DNA of 64,000 bases from G963702155 sp963702155 (GCA_963702155.1 OY969717.1:1674001-1738000); one strand, 5' to 3'. Counted from the stretch's first letter, positions 36,221 through 45,659 are shown. Notes: generated by a model from the letters alone, not told the origin. Numbers and translations: made by a program.

Positions 36221-36514
36221 CTATGTACTTGCGGCAATATCGATCTGCTCTTCCGTTTGATCATCTGCGGTTTTATCATGCTTATTAGACGAGAAGAGAT
36301 TATTTTGCCCCGGCATTTCTTTTATATGACCTAAAGACGAATTAATATCCTGCATGTCTGAAAACTCACGATCCGGCAAACCGCGTATAGCATTTAATGC
36401 ATCATCGCTTGCGTCTTGGCTTTGGGCGTATATAACCAGTCCCGCGCGCGCAACAGGTGTTTGGACACCGTCAAGCAAGGCCATCAAATTCATTGGTTTA
36501 TCTAAATGCGGCAT
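36221..36514 (-). CDS. DUF2795-like small protein
   Basis: 97 residues. The stretch LLDGVQTPVARAGLVIYAQSQDASDDALNAIRGLPDREFSDMQDINSSLG follows the DUF2795 pattern (short helices, LPDREF near the end). The C-terminal 35 residues are polar and probably disordered. ATG 36514 is chosen over 36550 because AAGGA precedes it. Function unknown. Confidence 0.65.
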   Translation of the reverse strand: MPHLDKPMNLMALLDGVQTPVARAGLVIYAQSQDASDDALNAIRGLPDREFSDMQDINSSLGHIKEMPGQNNLFSSNKHDKTADDQTEEQIDIAAST

Positions 36515-36667
36515 CGAAATATAATCCTTTTTAATTATGATAAAAAACAAACCTTTTAAAAATCATAAGGTTCCTTTGGGTATTTAAAATATTTGCAATT
36601 TTTGCTTCAGTCCGTATAGTGCGCAAAAAAGAAAAAGCATAAATAAAACAAACAAAAAGCAAAATCT

Positions 36668-38185
36668 ATGTCCGCATTATCCTTATCATCCATAAACCCT
36701 GCCACAATAAAACAGCAATGGTTCAGCAATACGAAAAACGATCTTCTGGCAGGCGCGGTTGTGGCCTTGGCGCTCATCCCCGAAGCTATCGCATTTTCTA
36801 TTATTGCGGGCGTTGATCCAAAGGTTGGCCTATACGCTTCTTTTTGTATCGCGATCGTTATCAGTTTTACGGGCGGTCGCCCTGGCATGATCTCGGCGGC
36901 AACCGGTGCGATGGCGCTTGTGATGATTACGCTGGTAAAAGATCACGGCCTTGATTATTTATTTGCTGCAACCATCCTGACCGGCATATTGCAAATTCTT
37001 GCTGGCTTTTTCCGGCTCGGCACGCTTATGCGGTTTGTCTCGCGCTCGGTGGTGACAGGTTTTGTTAACGCGCTCGCTATTCTTATTTTTATGGCGCAAC
37101 TCCCTGAATTTCACGGTCAAGGCATGCTTATGTATGGAATGGTCGCGCTCGGTTTGAGCATTATCTACATCCTGCCGCGCTTTACAAAGGCCGTCCCCTC
37201 CCCCCTTATATGCATCATTGTCCTGACTGCCATCAGCCTGTTTTTCGGCATGGATTTAAGAAATGTAGGCGATATGGGCGAACTGCCCTCAACCCTTCCG
37301 CATCTGATCTTTTGGGAAATGATAAATAACCTGCCGTTTAATCTGGAAACATTAAAAATCATTTTGCCATATGCTATTACATTAACAGCCGTAGGCTTGC
37401 TCGAATCCCTTATGACTGCAACGATCGTTGATGATTTAACCGATACACCCAGCGACAAAAACCGCGAATGTAAGGGGCAGGGTATTGCCAACATTATCGC
37501 CGGATTATTCGGCGGCATGGCGGGCTGCGCCATGATCGGGCAATCGGTGATTAACGTTAAATCCGGCGGACGCACACGGCTTTCTACTTTATTTGCAGGT
37601 GTATTCTTGCTTTTCCTCCTGATGATCGTCGGCGACTGGGTCGCAAAAATTCCAATGGCCGCCCTAGTTGCCGTAATGATTATGGTCTCTATCGGAACAT
37701 TCAGCTGGTCATCCATCAAAAACCTGACCACATACCCAAAAAGCTCCAGCCTTGTTATGCTTTCAACCGTGGCCATCGTAGTTTATACCCACAACCTCGC
37801 GATCGGCGTTTTAGTCGGCGTACTAATGAGCGCGCTATTCTTCGCGCGCAAAGTCGGCAACCTCCTAAAAGTCAAAAGCTCGCTTTCAGAGGATAAAGAA
37901 AAACGCACCTACATGGTTTATGGCCAAATATTCTTTGCATCGGCCGATAAATTTGCATCTTATTTTGACTTCAAAGAAGTCATCGAACATGTCACAATAG
38001 ATGTATCAAACGCCCATTTCTGGGATTTATCCGCCGTGGGCGCACTTGATAAAGTCGTGCTAAAATTTCGCCGGGAAGGAACGGCCGTATATCTACTTGG
38101 CATGAACGAGGCCAGCAAAACCATAGTGGATCAGCTCGGCACATATGATGATCCAAATGCGCTGGAATTATCAGCAGGACATTAG
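36668..38185 (+). CDS. SulP-family anion transporter with STAS domain
   Basis: 505 residues: 10-12 membrane helices of the SulP type (LLAGAVVALALIPEAIAFSIIAGVDPKVGLYASF; GGRPGMISAATGAMALVM; GQGIANIIAGLFGGMAGCAMIGQSVINVKSGGRTRLSTLFAG), then a C-terminal STAS domain from about residue 410 (VIEHVTIDVSNAHFWDLSAVGALDKVVLKFRREG). It likely carries sulfate, bicarbonate or dicarboxylates. It lies 21 bases before a universal stress protein gene; SulP-UspA pairs are common and suggest stress-linked use. Confidence 0.93.
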   Translation: MSALSLSSINPATIKQQWFSNTKNDLLAGAVVALALIPEAIAFSIIAGVDPKVGLYASFCIAIVISFTGGRPGMISAATGAMALVMITLVKDHGLDYLFAATILTGILQILAGFFRLGTLMRFVSRSVVTGFVNALAILIFMAQLPEFHGQGMLMYGMVALGLSIIYILPRFTKAVPSPLICIIVLTAISLFFGMDLRNVGDMGELPSTLPHLIFWEMINNLPFNLETLKIILPYAITLTAVGLLESLMTATIVDDLTDTPSDKNRECKGQGIANIIAGLFGGMAGCAMIGQSVINVKSGGRTRLSTLFAGVFLLFLLMIVGDWVAKIPMAALVAVMIMVSIGTFSWSSIKNLTTYPKSSSLVMLSTVAIVVYTHNLAIGVLVGVLMSALFFARKVGNLLKVKSSLSEDKEKRTYMVYGQIFFASADKFASYFDFKEVIEHVTIDVSNAHFWDLSAVGALDKVVLKFRREGTAVYLLGMNEASKTIVDQLGTYDDPNALELSAGH

Positions 38186-38206
38186 ATAATAAAGAAAGAT
38201 AAACAA

Positions 38207-39073
38207 ATGACAAAATCACGCGCTAAATTACTCGTATGTGTAGACGGTTCTGCTTACGCCGATAGTATTTGCGAAAGCGCCGCTTGGGCTGCACAGAAAA
38301 TGGACGCAAGCATCGACCTTCTTCATGTTCTGCGCCGTCATTCGGATTACGAAGCCCCCGGTAACGACCACACCGGATCCATCGGGCTTGGCGCACGTAC
38401 ACAGCTTTTGGAAAAACTGACAAAGGTAGATGAAGACCGTGGCCGCCTTGATCAGACAAAGGGCAAAATCATCCTCGAACATGCCGAAGATACGCTGAAA
38501 AAAGCAGGCATAGAAAATATTAATCAGCATCATCGCCGCGGCGACCTGGTCGAAACAATACAAGAGTTTGAAAAAGACGCCGACCTTATTTTTATTGGTA
38601 AACGCGGGGAACATGCCAATAGGAACTCAGAATATCTCGGCTCTAATCTTGAAAAGGTTGCCCGCGCCATCTACAAACCCCTTTTCGTAGTATCTTCGAT
38701 TGTCCGCAAGAAAAATATATTTATGATCGCCTATGATGGTAAAACAAGCGCGAAAAAAGCTGTAGACTTTGCCTGCACGTCCCCGCTCTTGAAGGGTATG
38801 CACTGCCACCTTTTCGCCGCCGAACATAAATCCGGCGATATCGATACAGCCGAAAGCAAAACCAAACTCGAACAGGCAGGCTTTACGGTTATATCATCAT
38901 CCAAACAAACCGATGACATTGATGGTACAATTACTGCCTATATTGAGGAAAACAAAATCGATTTAATGCTAACCGGCGCATATAGCCATTCCCGAATCAG
39001 AAGCTTCCTATTGGGCAGTACAACCGCATCCCTCATTAAATCTTGTCATATACCTCTTATCTTATTCCGATAA
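38207..39073 (+). CDS. Universal stress protein, two Usp domains
   Basis: 288 residues: two UspA folds in tandem. The first begins KLLVCVDGSAYADSICESAAWAAQ and contains GDLVETIQEFEKDADLIFIGKRGEHANRNSEYLGSNLEKVARAIYKPLFVV. The second begins IFMIAYDGKTSAKKAVDFACTSPLL and ends TGAYSHSRIRSFLLGSTTASLIKSCHIPLILFR, keeping the ATP-binding G-x9-GS/T element. It is the second gene of the sulP operon. Confidence 0.93.
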   Translation: MTKSRAKLLVCVDGSAYADSICESAAWAAQKMDASIDLLHVLRRHSDYEAPGNDHTGSIGLGARTQLLEKLTKVDEDRGRLDQTKGKIILEHAEDTLKKAGIENINQHHRRGDLVETIQEFEKDADLIFIGKRGEHANRNSEYLGSNLEKVARAIYKPLFVVSSIVRKKNIFMIAYDGKTSAKKAVDFACTSPLLKGMHCHLFAAEHKSGDIDTAESKTKLEQAGFTVISSSKQTDDIDGTITAYIEENKIDLMLTGAYSHSRIRSFLLGSTTASLIKSCHIPLILFR

Positions 39074-39254
39074 TATTTTTTTTTAAAACACATCTAAAAA
39101 CCCGCAAAAATCATACTGCCGGTATCTTTATATATAAATTAGTACATTTGCATAAAACATATATTTCAAAATCATAAAACACTTGTGCTGGCAAAAAAAA
39201 CTGTGCCATACAAAACTATCGGAAAATAAATTTTGACATAATGGAGTAAATACA

Positions 39255-40547
39255 ATGACCACAGATTTAACAGTAGGATTCAGCAACGATGGCAAACACA
39301 CACATTACGTGGTCGATAACTCCAACCTCGCAAACAACTTTAATATTGATACTGGAAACATTTTAAACACTACTTATATAACAGAAAACATCACGGCATC
39401 AAACGATATGGGAACAAGTCTTATACCCGCAACTCAATTCGCAGATGGCGGTGAAGCAAACTGGAATTACGCCTTTCAAAACGATCAGAACGTATACAAT
39501 TTCATGGCCGACGGTTGGAATGTTGTAAAAAATATATCGGCTATTGGATCAGGCGATGAAAAAATCACGATCTTGTCAAAAAACTTTGTACATGCGGATA
39601 TGGATTTTTCAAATGTAACCGAAAGGGTACAGCTAATCATTGAAAACGGAAAAAGAGGAAACTACACGACAGGATCCGGTAATGACTTGGTTCTTATAAC
39701 ATCAGCAACAAACAATGCGGGCTGGTCAAATATACATAAAATTAATACAGGCGACGGCAGGGACATAGTTATGATTAACGGTGGGGAGGACAGTTTAATT
39801 GGTTCGACAATCGTAAACCATACAAATGGATACCTTACAACTGTATATGCAGATTTAGGAAATGGAGGTGACAGATACTTTGCCAGTGATGCACGTATAG
39901 CAAGCAAGGATTTTGTCTGGGGTAAAGCTGGAAATGACACCATTTTCACAGGCCAGAACGATGACACTGTATATGGGGGCGAAGGTAATGATACGATACG
40001 TGGAGGCCAAGGTAACGATATATTATTTGGCGAAGAAAATAACGATCAAATATACGGAGAAGATGGCGATGACACTATATATGGTGGCGTGGGTGAAGAC
40101 AATTTACGGGGCGGCGCCGATAATGATATAATTTATGGCGGCTCTGGAAATGATGACATAAGAGGCGAAGAAGGTAATGATATAATATGGGGCGGCGAAA
40201 ATGATACAATCATTAATAAAATAGGCGAAGGATTATATGATGTAGATACTCAACATGATTATATCTTTGGCGGCGAAGGCGACGATACATTTAATTATAC
40301 AGATAAAACGTCAACAAGCGTAGGAGATGGCTTTGATGTAATCGTCGACTTCTCAAATGATGATGCTTTAAACCTTTTTCTTGAAAGCACTGATGTCGTT
40401 ACAACTGAAGTTGCAGGAATAACATATGACCCAATAAACGCCCCCCACTTTAACGGAACAATGATCCTTATCAACGATGATCCGGCCGTTTTTCTTGATA
40501 ACTATTACATTAATGCGAATACGCAAATTAATGAAAATATAATATAA
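39255..40547 (+). CDS. RTX-type calcium-binding surface/secreted protein (paralogue 1)
   Basis: 430 residues, no signal peptide, acidic and Asn-rich. The N-terminal 200 residues are shared with the next gene (LTVGFSNDGKHTHYVVDN, KNFVHADMDFSNV, GKRGNYTTGSGNDLV, TATNN-GW-type segment). Residues about 218-320 hold roughly ten GGxGxDxIx repeats (GGEGNDTIRGGQGNDILFGE and so on). The C-terminus has the RTX secretion-type pattern GDGFDVIVDFSNDDALNLFLE. GGAG lies before the ATG. A type I secretion substrate is likely. Confidence 0.88.
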   Translation: MTTDLTVGFSNDGKHTHYVVDNSNLANNFNIDTGNILNTTYITENITASNDMGTSLIPATQFADGGEANWNYAFQNDQNVYNFMADGWNVVKNISAIGSGDEKITILSKNFVHADMDFSNVTERVQLIIENGKRGNYTTGSGNDLVLITSATNNAGWSNIHKINTGDGRDIVMINGGEDSLIGSTIVNHTNGYLTTVYADLGNGGDRYFASDARIASKDFVWGKAGNDTIFTGQNDDTVYGGEGNDTIRGGQGNDILFGEENNDQIYGEDGDDTIYGGVGEDNLRGGADNDIIYGGSGNDDIRGEEGNDIIWGGENDTIINKIGEGLYDVDTQHDYIFGGEGDDTFNYTDKTSTSVGDGFDVIVDFSNDDALNLFLESTDVVTTEVAGITYDPINAPHFNGTMILINDDPAVFLDNYYINANTQINENII

Positions 40548-40579
40548 ATTATTTTTTATAATTATTTTACAAAATGTCC

Positions 40580-40608
40580 TTGCAATTCGTGAATAATCAT
40601 GTATTTAA
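40580..40608 (+). promoter_or_regulatory. Candidate promoter of the second RTX gene
   Basis: TTGCAA (40580-40585) and an AT-rich hexamer near 40602-40608 are 16-17 bases apart, about 50 bases before the ATG. It would let the second RTX gene be expressed apart from the first. Confidence 0.35.
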
Positions 40609-40656
40609 GGCGTCGAGTAACTATTATTATAAAATTTTTTTTAGGAGAAAACATAA

Positions 40657-41709
40657 ATGGCTAACAATGTAACAGTTTCATTCAGTAACGATGGAAACAG
40701 CGGTCTATATGTTGTAAACAACAACGATCTTGCAAACGATTTTGACATTACCAATGTTCTTGGTGTGGCTGCAATCACTGAAAACGTAAGTGGCGGCGCA
40801 GTAGATCCTACATATGTAGTGCCCGCAACCGCAGTATCCGCTCCTGTAAGTGGAACAGTTGGTGGCGACTACACAACTGTAGCGTCTACAGACGAAGCAT
40901 ATAAATTCGTAGCCGAAGGCTGGAATCAGGCAAAAAACATTTCTGTTGTAGCATCTGGTGATGATTCAATCTTGTTTATTGCTGACAACTTCGTTCACGC
41001 AGACATGGACTTCTCAGATGTGAACAACACGGTTGAGCTTCGCATCTACGATGGTAAGCGCGGAAACTATATCACTGGCTCTGGCGATGACCGCATTGAA
41101 ATCACAACAGCGACAAATAACAAGGGTTGGACAAACAAGCACAACGTCCAAACTGGCGATGGCGATGATATCGTGATCATCAACAATGGTGATTCAAGCT
41201 TGATTGGCGAAACAATTGTTAAAGTGACCAACGGTTCTTTGACAACAATCGAAGCCGACCTTGGCAACGGTAACGATGTTTATGTGTCTGACAATAACGT
41301 TCGCACTAAAGATTATGTTTTTGGCGGAAAAGGCGAAGACACAATTTATACTGGAATGGGTAATGACATCCTTGAAGGTGGCGAAGACCGCGGCGTTATT
41401 GCTGAGCTTTCACCAAACCTTTACGACTTGATTGCTAAAGGCGACACGTTATTTGGTGGCGAAGGCGTTGACACTTTCAAATATACATCTGCTGATGGTT
41501 TCGGTCTTTTGGGTGATGGATTTGATCACATCGTTGACTTCGAAAACCACGACATTCTTGACTTAACATTGCAAGGGACAGATGTTGTAACAACAGACCT
41601 TGCAACAGTTCAGACTATTGATGGCGACATGATTGGCACAATGGTATCAATCAACAGCGAAGCATCAATCTTCCTTGAAGATTTCTTTACTGCGCCAACA
41701 ATCGTTTAA
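40657..41709 (+). CDS. RTX-type calcium-binding surface/secreted protein (paralogue 2), probably abundant
   Basis: 350 residues, related along its length to the gene at 39255 (VTVSFSNDGNSGLYVVNN; DNFVHADMDFSDVNN; YDGKRGNYITGSGDDRIEIT; GDGFDHIVDFENHDILDLTLQGTDVVTTD). It has only two or three RTX repeats (GGKGEDTIYTGMGNDILEGG). Its codon use is richer in C-ending codons (AAC, ATC, TTC, GAC) than the neighbour, the ribosome site AGGAGA is strong, and a strong terminator follows. These point to high expression, as for an S-layer or secreted matrix protein. That role is inference. Confidence 0.88.
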   Translation: MANNVTVSFSNDGNSGLYVVNNNDLANDFDITNVLGVAAITENVSGGAVDPTYVVPATAVSAPVSGTVGGDYTTVASTDEAYKFVAEGWNQAKNISVVASGDDSILFIADNFVHADMDFSDVNNTVELRIYDGKRGNYITGSGDDRIEITTATNNKGWTNKHNVQTGDGDDIVIINNGDSSLIGETIVKVTNGSLTTIEADLGNGNDVYVSDNNVRTKDYVFGGKGEDTIYTGMGNDILEGGEDRGVIAELSPNLYDLIAKGDTLFGGEGVDTFKYTSADGFGLLGDGFDHIVDFENHDILDLTLQGTDVVTTDLATVQTIDGDMIGTMVSINSEASIFLEDFFTAPTIV

Positions 41710-41737
41710 TAATATAAAAAGATTAAAAGCATAAAAT

Positions 41738-41768
41738 AAAAGCGGGGTCATTTTGATCCCGCTTTTTT
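41738..41768 (+). terminator. Strong terminator after the second RTX gene
   Basis: AGCGGGGTCA pairs with TGATCCCGCT (one mismatch or G-U) around a 3-base loop, followed by TTTTTT. Confidence 0.85.
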
Positions 41769-41819
41769 AATGTGTCTAAAGGCTTAAACCCGAAGATATA
41801 AAATTATATTGAGGCCTTA

Positions 41820-42140
41820 CTAATCCCCGCGGCTTGCCTTTTCCTCAAGACCGCCAACTCCAAAACGCTGCTCTAAAATCCGGAATACATCATCTGGCAC
41901 AACCCCTTGATCCGTCCATAACACCATCAAATGAAAAATCAAATCCGCAGATTCAGCTGCTAATGCTTTTTGATCGCCTTTAACGGCCTCGACAATAACC
42001 TCTCCTGCCTCTTCAATGACTTTGGAACAGATTTTCTCTGTCCCTTTTTGATACAAATTCGCAACATAAGATTGATCAACATCTTCACCCTTGCGGGATA
42101 GCAGTATTTGATAAAGTTTGTCTAATATATATGCGCTCAT
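41820..42140 (-). CDS. hisE: Phosphoribosyl-ATP pyrophosphatase
   Basis: Second step of histidine synthesis, hydrolysing PR-ATP to PR-AMP. 106 residues of the MazG-like all-alpha type: LYQKGTEKICSKVIEEAGEVIVEAVKGD with the EExxE Mg-binding cluster, then ESADLIFHLMVLW. No HisI domain is fused to it. It follows hisF after 37 bases. Confidence 0.95.
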   Translation of the reverse strand: MSAYILDKLYQILLSRKGEDVDQSYVANLYQKGTEKICSKVIEEAGEVIVEAVKGDQKALAAESADLIFHLMVLWTDQGVVPDDVFRILEQRFGVGGLEEKASRGD

Positions 42141-42177
42141 TAAAATCTCGATTATTAAAAAATATCATCACTGTAAT

Positions 42178-42948
42178 TTAAAGCCTAACCGGAACACCGG
42201 CCTTATGCATCGCCGCCTTTGCCTCTGCAACTGTATAATCACCAAAATGAAAAATTGACGCCGCCAACACCGCCGACGCGCCAGCCTTCACCCCTTCAAT
42301 CAAATGCTCTAATGTACCGACACCGCCTGATGCAATGACCGGCACGCGTACGCATGATGAAACAAGACGTAACAACTCCAGATCAAATCCGCTCCGTGTG
42401 CCATCTTTGTCCATGGATGTGAGTAATATTTCGCCTGCGCCATAATCGGCCATGTGTTGTGCCCATTTTACCGCGTCAATACCGGTCGGCTCACGACCGC
42501 CATGCGTAAAAATCTCCCATTTTGGCGTTCCATCACTTGCATCCGCAACGCGTTTTGCATCCACTGCAACAACAATACACTGATTGCCGCATTTTAAAGC
42601 TGCCTCTTTTACAAATTCCGGATTTTTAACAGCCGCCGAATTAATCGCAACCTTGTCCGCCCCCGCATTTAAAAGCGCGCGAATATTCTCTATTGTGCGT
42701 ACGCCCCCGCCAACGGTAAGCGGCATAAATACCTGTGAAGCCGTACGTTCCACAATCTCCAGAATCGTGCCCCGCCCTTCATGGGTCGCCGTAATATCCA
42801 GAAAACAAAGTTCATCCGCGCCTTGATCGTTATAAATACGCGCTTGTTCAACCGGATCTCCCGCATCCACAATATCAACAAAATTAATCCCCTTAACCAC
42901 ACGGCCATTATCTACATCCAAACACGGTATAATACGGGATTTGAGCAT
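42178..42948 (-). CDS. hisF: Imidazole glycerol phosphate synthase, cyclase subunit
   Basis: Works with HisH to form IGP and AICAR. A (beta/alpha)8 barrel of 256 residues with the catalytic Asp in RIIPCLDVDNGRVVKGINFVDIVDAGDPVE and the second Asp in LLTSMDKDGTRSGFDLELL; also LTVGGGVRTIENIRALLNAGADKVAINSAA and PVIASGGVG. It starts 4 bases after the stop of an unknown 137-residue gene. Confidence 0.97.
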   Translation of the reverse strand: MLKSRIIPCLDVDNGRVVKGINFVDIVDAGDPVEQARIYNDQGADELCFLDITATHEGRGTILEIVERTASQVFMPLTVGGGVRTIENIRALLNAGADKVAINSAAVKNPEFVKEAALKCGNQCIVVAVDAKRVADASDGTPKWEIFTHGGREPTGIDAVKWAQHMADYGAGEILLTSMDKDGTRSGFDLELLRLVSSCVRVPVIASGGVGTLEHLIEGVKAGASAVLAASIFHFGDYTVAEAKAAMHKAGVPVRL

Positions 42949-42952
42949 TTTT

Positions 42953-43366
42953 TTATAGCTCGGCCTTCATAACAGGTACGGGATTTTTTCTAGGCAAGAA
43001 CACAGACCCTTCACGATCAACTTTCAAACCGGAGTTAAAACTTTCATACGCCATTTCAATAGCCTCATTCATAGCCAAATGATCGCCCTCATTAAAATAT
43101 TGATCATCGGGATCTTCTTCATCCACCTCGACAGCATTTGAATAACATAAAGAATTCATTTTATCTTTTATCAGGTTTCTAGCTGTATCCGAACTGATAT
43201 GCAAAGGACCAATTTTAGCAATAGCTTTTAATTCAAAAACAAGACCAAAGATACGCGAAGAAATCTCTGCTTTGATATCCTCATTTGGCTTACCAAAAAA
43301 ATCAAACGCTTCTTGACGCCAAATGTCCGAAAGCTTCTGCGTATTGTGTGAAGGTACTCTGTTCAT
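42953..43366 (-). CDS. Hypothetical protein in the his cluster (family member 1)
   Basis: 137 residues, cytoplasmic by appearance. Its C-terminal part (MAYESFNSGLKVDREGSVFLPRKNP) resembles that of the gene at 44220 (VFCELNAGFSIQKNGEIIGPRKIE), so the two are probably distant paralogues with a shared ExxNxG...G...PRK motif. No known domain. It lies directly upstream of hisF, 4 bases away, and is likely cotranscribed. Confidence 0.65.
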   Translation of the reverse strand: MNRVPSHNTQKLSDIWRQEAFDFFGKPNEDIKAEISSRIFGLVFELKAIAKIGPLHISSDTARNLIKDKMNSLCYSNAVEVDEEDPDDQYFNEGDHLAMNEAIEMAYESFNSGLKVDREGSVFLPRKNPVPVMKAEL

Positions 43367-43446
43367 AAACCATGATCCAAAAATATTCTTATCAGATTAT
43401 TACTAATCAGAAAGCGTGAAATTTTGCAAGTTTTGGATAATATATC

Positions 43447-44073
43447 TTAATCAAAAGTATGACTGAGATTAATATCTGTAGGCTTTGTATTTTGTGGAAT
43501 ATCCTGTTTTTGTGATATCTCCGCGATGGGCATATCAATATCCAAAGTACTCTTCAAAGCCTGATATGCTTCTAAAATCGCATGTTTATATGAAGAACCA
43601 GATAAAACATCATTAAATATCATTAAATATGTACTATGTTCCAATTTATGAAATGGCTGCCCGGTCTGGGCTTGCCTATCCAAAAGGGCTTTATAAATTT
43701 GCGCTATATCATCCTTCAATACCTTCTCACTCAAATCCGTAGCAGTCTTTGAAGATAAAATAGCCCACGCGTCAAGAAAATGAGCTTCATGGTTCTGATC
43801 GGATAAAACGGATATGGTCTGGGAGGAAACATTATCCCTTTTTTCAATTACGAATGTTCCTTTTAACGCACTGTAAGAATCAATAATCCTATCTTTATAA
43901 GGGGAGTTTGAAAGAGCATCGCCTAAAGCTTTTGAATATGTCGCCATTTCAAATCTATGGAACGGCATTCCGATGCGCGCCCCCATATCGGAAAGCGTTC
44001 GATAAGCGTTTATTACATCGTCCCTTAAAATATCAGGGTCTATAATTTCATGACCATTTGTAGAAGTAAGCAA
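43447..44073 (-). CDS. Hypothetical protein with two internal repeats (family member 2); start uncertain
   Basis: 208 residues from a TTG at 44073. Two copies of a roughly 63-residue unit are plain: DILRDDVINAYRTLSDMGARIGMPFHRFEMATYSKALGDALSNSPYKDRI and VLKDDIAQIYKALLDRQAQTGQPFHKLEHSTYLMIFNDVLSGSSYKHAI. The second copy is preceded by HFLDAWAILSS. The frame upstream of TTG reads VYFNAWVLLTS, so the repeat continues before the only usable start; an ATG 22 bases further up is in another frame. A one-base indel near 44075-44095 may hide the real start. The C-terminal 40 residues are polar. Confidence 0.6.
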   Translation of the reverse strand: MLTSTNGHEIIDPDILRDDVINAYRTLSDMGARIGMPFHRFEMATYSKALGDALSNSPYKDRIIDSYSALKGTFVIEKRDNVSSQTISVLSDQNHEAHFLDAWAILSSKTATDLSEKVLKDDIAQIYKALLDRQAQTGQPFHKLEHSTYLMIFNDVLSGSSYKHAILEAYQALKSTLDIDMPIAEISQKQDIPQNTKPTDINLSHTFD

Positions 44074-44219
44074 AACCCATGCGTTAAAATAAACGCCGAC
44101 ATACTTGGGGACTTAATTAAATAAAAAACCCAAGCCTTTAACATATAATATTTTTCGCTAAATAATGCTATAAAATTAAGCGGTATATACAAAAAATATA
44201 TATTGCGTTGCAATAAAAT

Positions 44220-44711
44220 TTATATTGAATGTTCAGGACTGATATTTTTTCTACGGAAACTATATGAACTATACGCTTTTTCTATTTTACGCGGACCAAT
44301 AATCTCACCATTTTTTTGTATTGAAAACCCCGCATTGAGCTCACAAAAAACCTTGGCAAGGATATCTTTAACGACATTTTGATGAGGTTTTGAGATATTC
44401 GCAATGCCAACATGCCTCCTAACAGAAGATAACGTAAAATCATCATCTATAAAACGCTCATCTCTTTGACTACCGTATAAAGGCTTTAAAAGCTGGTCGC
44501 GAACATACAGACACGCATCATAAATTTCGACCTTTTCTTGAGGACTCGCCCGCCGCTTTTCTTCATACTCAAACAAAGCAATACTGATGCCTGACCACGC
44601 CTCCAGAAAATTAGCGTAATATTCTTTATTATGATCTTCGTGATGTTTATTAAGAGCTAAAGTGCCAAATAATGCCGGGTAATCCTTGGGCGTTATATCA
44701 TCTTCATTCAT
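44220..44711 (-). CDS. Hypothetical protein in the his cluster (family member 3)
   Basis: 163 residues, charged, mostly helical. It contains YANFLEAWSGIS, echoing the FLDAWAILSS of the neighbour at 43447, and a C-terminal ELNAGFSIQKNGEIIGPRK segment like the protein at 42953. It thus links the three unknown genes as one local family. No signal peptide or known domain. It starts 32 bases after the hisA stop. Confidence 0.65.
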   Translation of the reverse strand: MNEDDITPKDYPALFGTLALNKHHEDHNKEYYANFLEAWSGISIALFEYEEKRRASPQEKVEIYDACLYVRDQLLKPLYGSQRDERFIDDDFTLSSVRRHVGIANISKPHQNVVKDILAKVFCELNAGFSIQKNGEIIGPRKIEKAYSSYSFRRKNISPEHSI

Positions 44712-44743
44712 GGCATACTCATATAACTAAAAGATTAAAAATA

Positions 44744-45463
44744 TTATGCCGCAATCTCTAAAACCGATTTCGGATCAACCTGCCCTTCATAAAGGGCTTT
44801 ACCAACAATGACCCCTTGTATATTGCCGCCCGCCGCCTTAACCGCGCGCACATCATCAAGTGACCCAATTCCCCCCGATGCGATAACCGGAATTTTGGTT
44901 TTTTCTGACAGTGCAAATGTCGTCTCCACATTAACGCCAGCGCCCGTACCATCACGTTCAATATCTGTATATATGATCGCCGCCACCCCCGCATCTTCAA
45001 ATTGCTTTGCCAAATCAACGGCTAAAACATCAGAGTCTTCTGCCCACCCCTCAACAGCAACCCGTCCCTTTCGCGCATCAATACCAACAACAATTTGATT
45101 GGGGAATAAAGCGCACGCTTCTTTAACCAACGCCGGATCACGAACCGCCACCGTTCCCAAAATAACGCGACTAACACCATCCGCGATCCAGCGTTCAATA
45201 TGCGCCAAACTTCTAATGCCGCCGCCAAGTTGTACCGGAATATCCACGGCATTTAAAATGTGGCGAACCGCTTCAGTATTCTCTGAGGCGCCGCTAAATG
45301 CGCCATCTAAATCCACAACATGAAGCCACGAAAATCCAGCACGCGCCCATGTCAACGCTTGCGCGCCCGGATCATCATTGTAAACAGTGTCTTGTGTCAT
45401 ATCACCTTTATAAAGGCGTACGCATTGACCGCCTTTAAGGTCTATCGCCGGATATATAATCAT
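44744..45463 (-). CDS. hisA: ProFAR isomerase
   Basis: Fourth step of histidine synthesis, an Amadori isomerase. A (beta/alpha)8 barrel of 239 residues beginning MIIYPAIDLKGGQCVRLYKGDM, with WLHVVDLDGAF, VQLGGGIRS, VVGIDARKGRVAVEGW, and YTDIERDGTGAGVNVE (second catalytic Asp). ATG 45463 fits the family; an upstream in-frame ATG at 45499 adds an unlikely hydrophobic stretch. It is separated from hisF by three unknown genes. Confidence 0.96.
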   Translation of the reverse strand: MIIYPAIDLKGGQCVRLYKGDMTQDTVYNDDPGAQALTWARAGFSWLHVVDLDGAFSGASENTEAVRHILNAVDIPVQLGGGIRSLAHIERWIADGVSRVILGTVAVRDPALVKEACALFPNQIVVGIDARKGRVAVEGWAEDSDVLAVDLAKQFEDAGVAAIIYTDIERDGTGAGVNVETTFALSEKTKIPVIASGGIGSLDDVRAVKAAGGNIQGVIVGKALYEGQVDPKSVLEIAA

Positions 45464-45659
45464 AAAATATGATATAAAGAAAAAATCAAAAAGAAACAAA
45501 TTTATTTTGATTTATAGACCGGGGAGCACTTCGCATTATTATAGTGATAAAGGCCTATACCGCCCCTGTCTTTTAATACAAATTTCCCTAAAACATTTGC
45601 AAGGTGAAACCCAGACATACCCATCTTAGCCACATTCTTTTATAAAAACACATATATTT

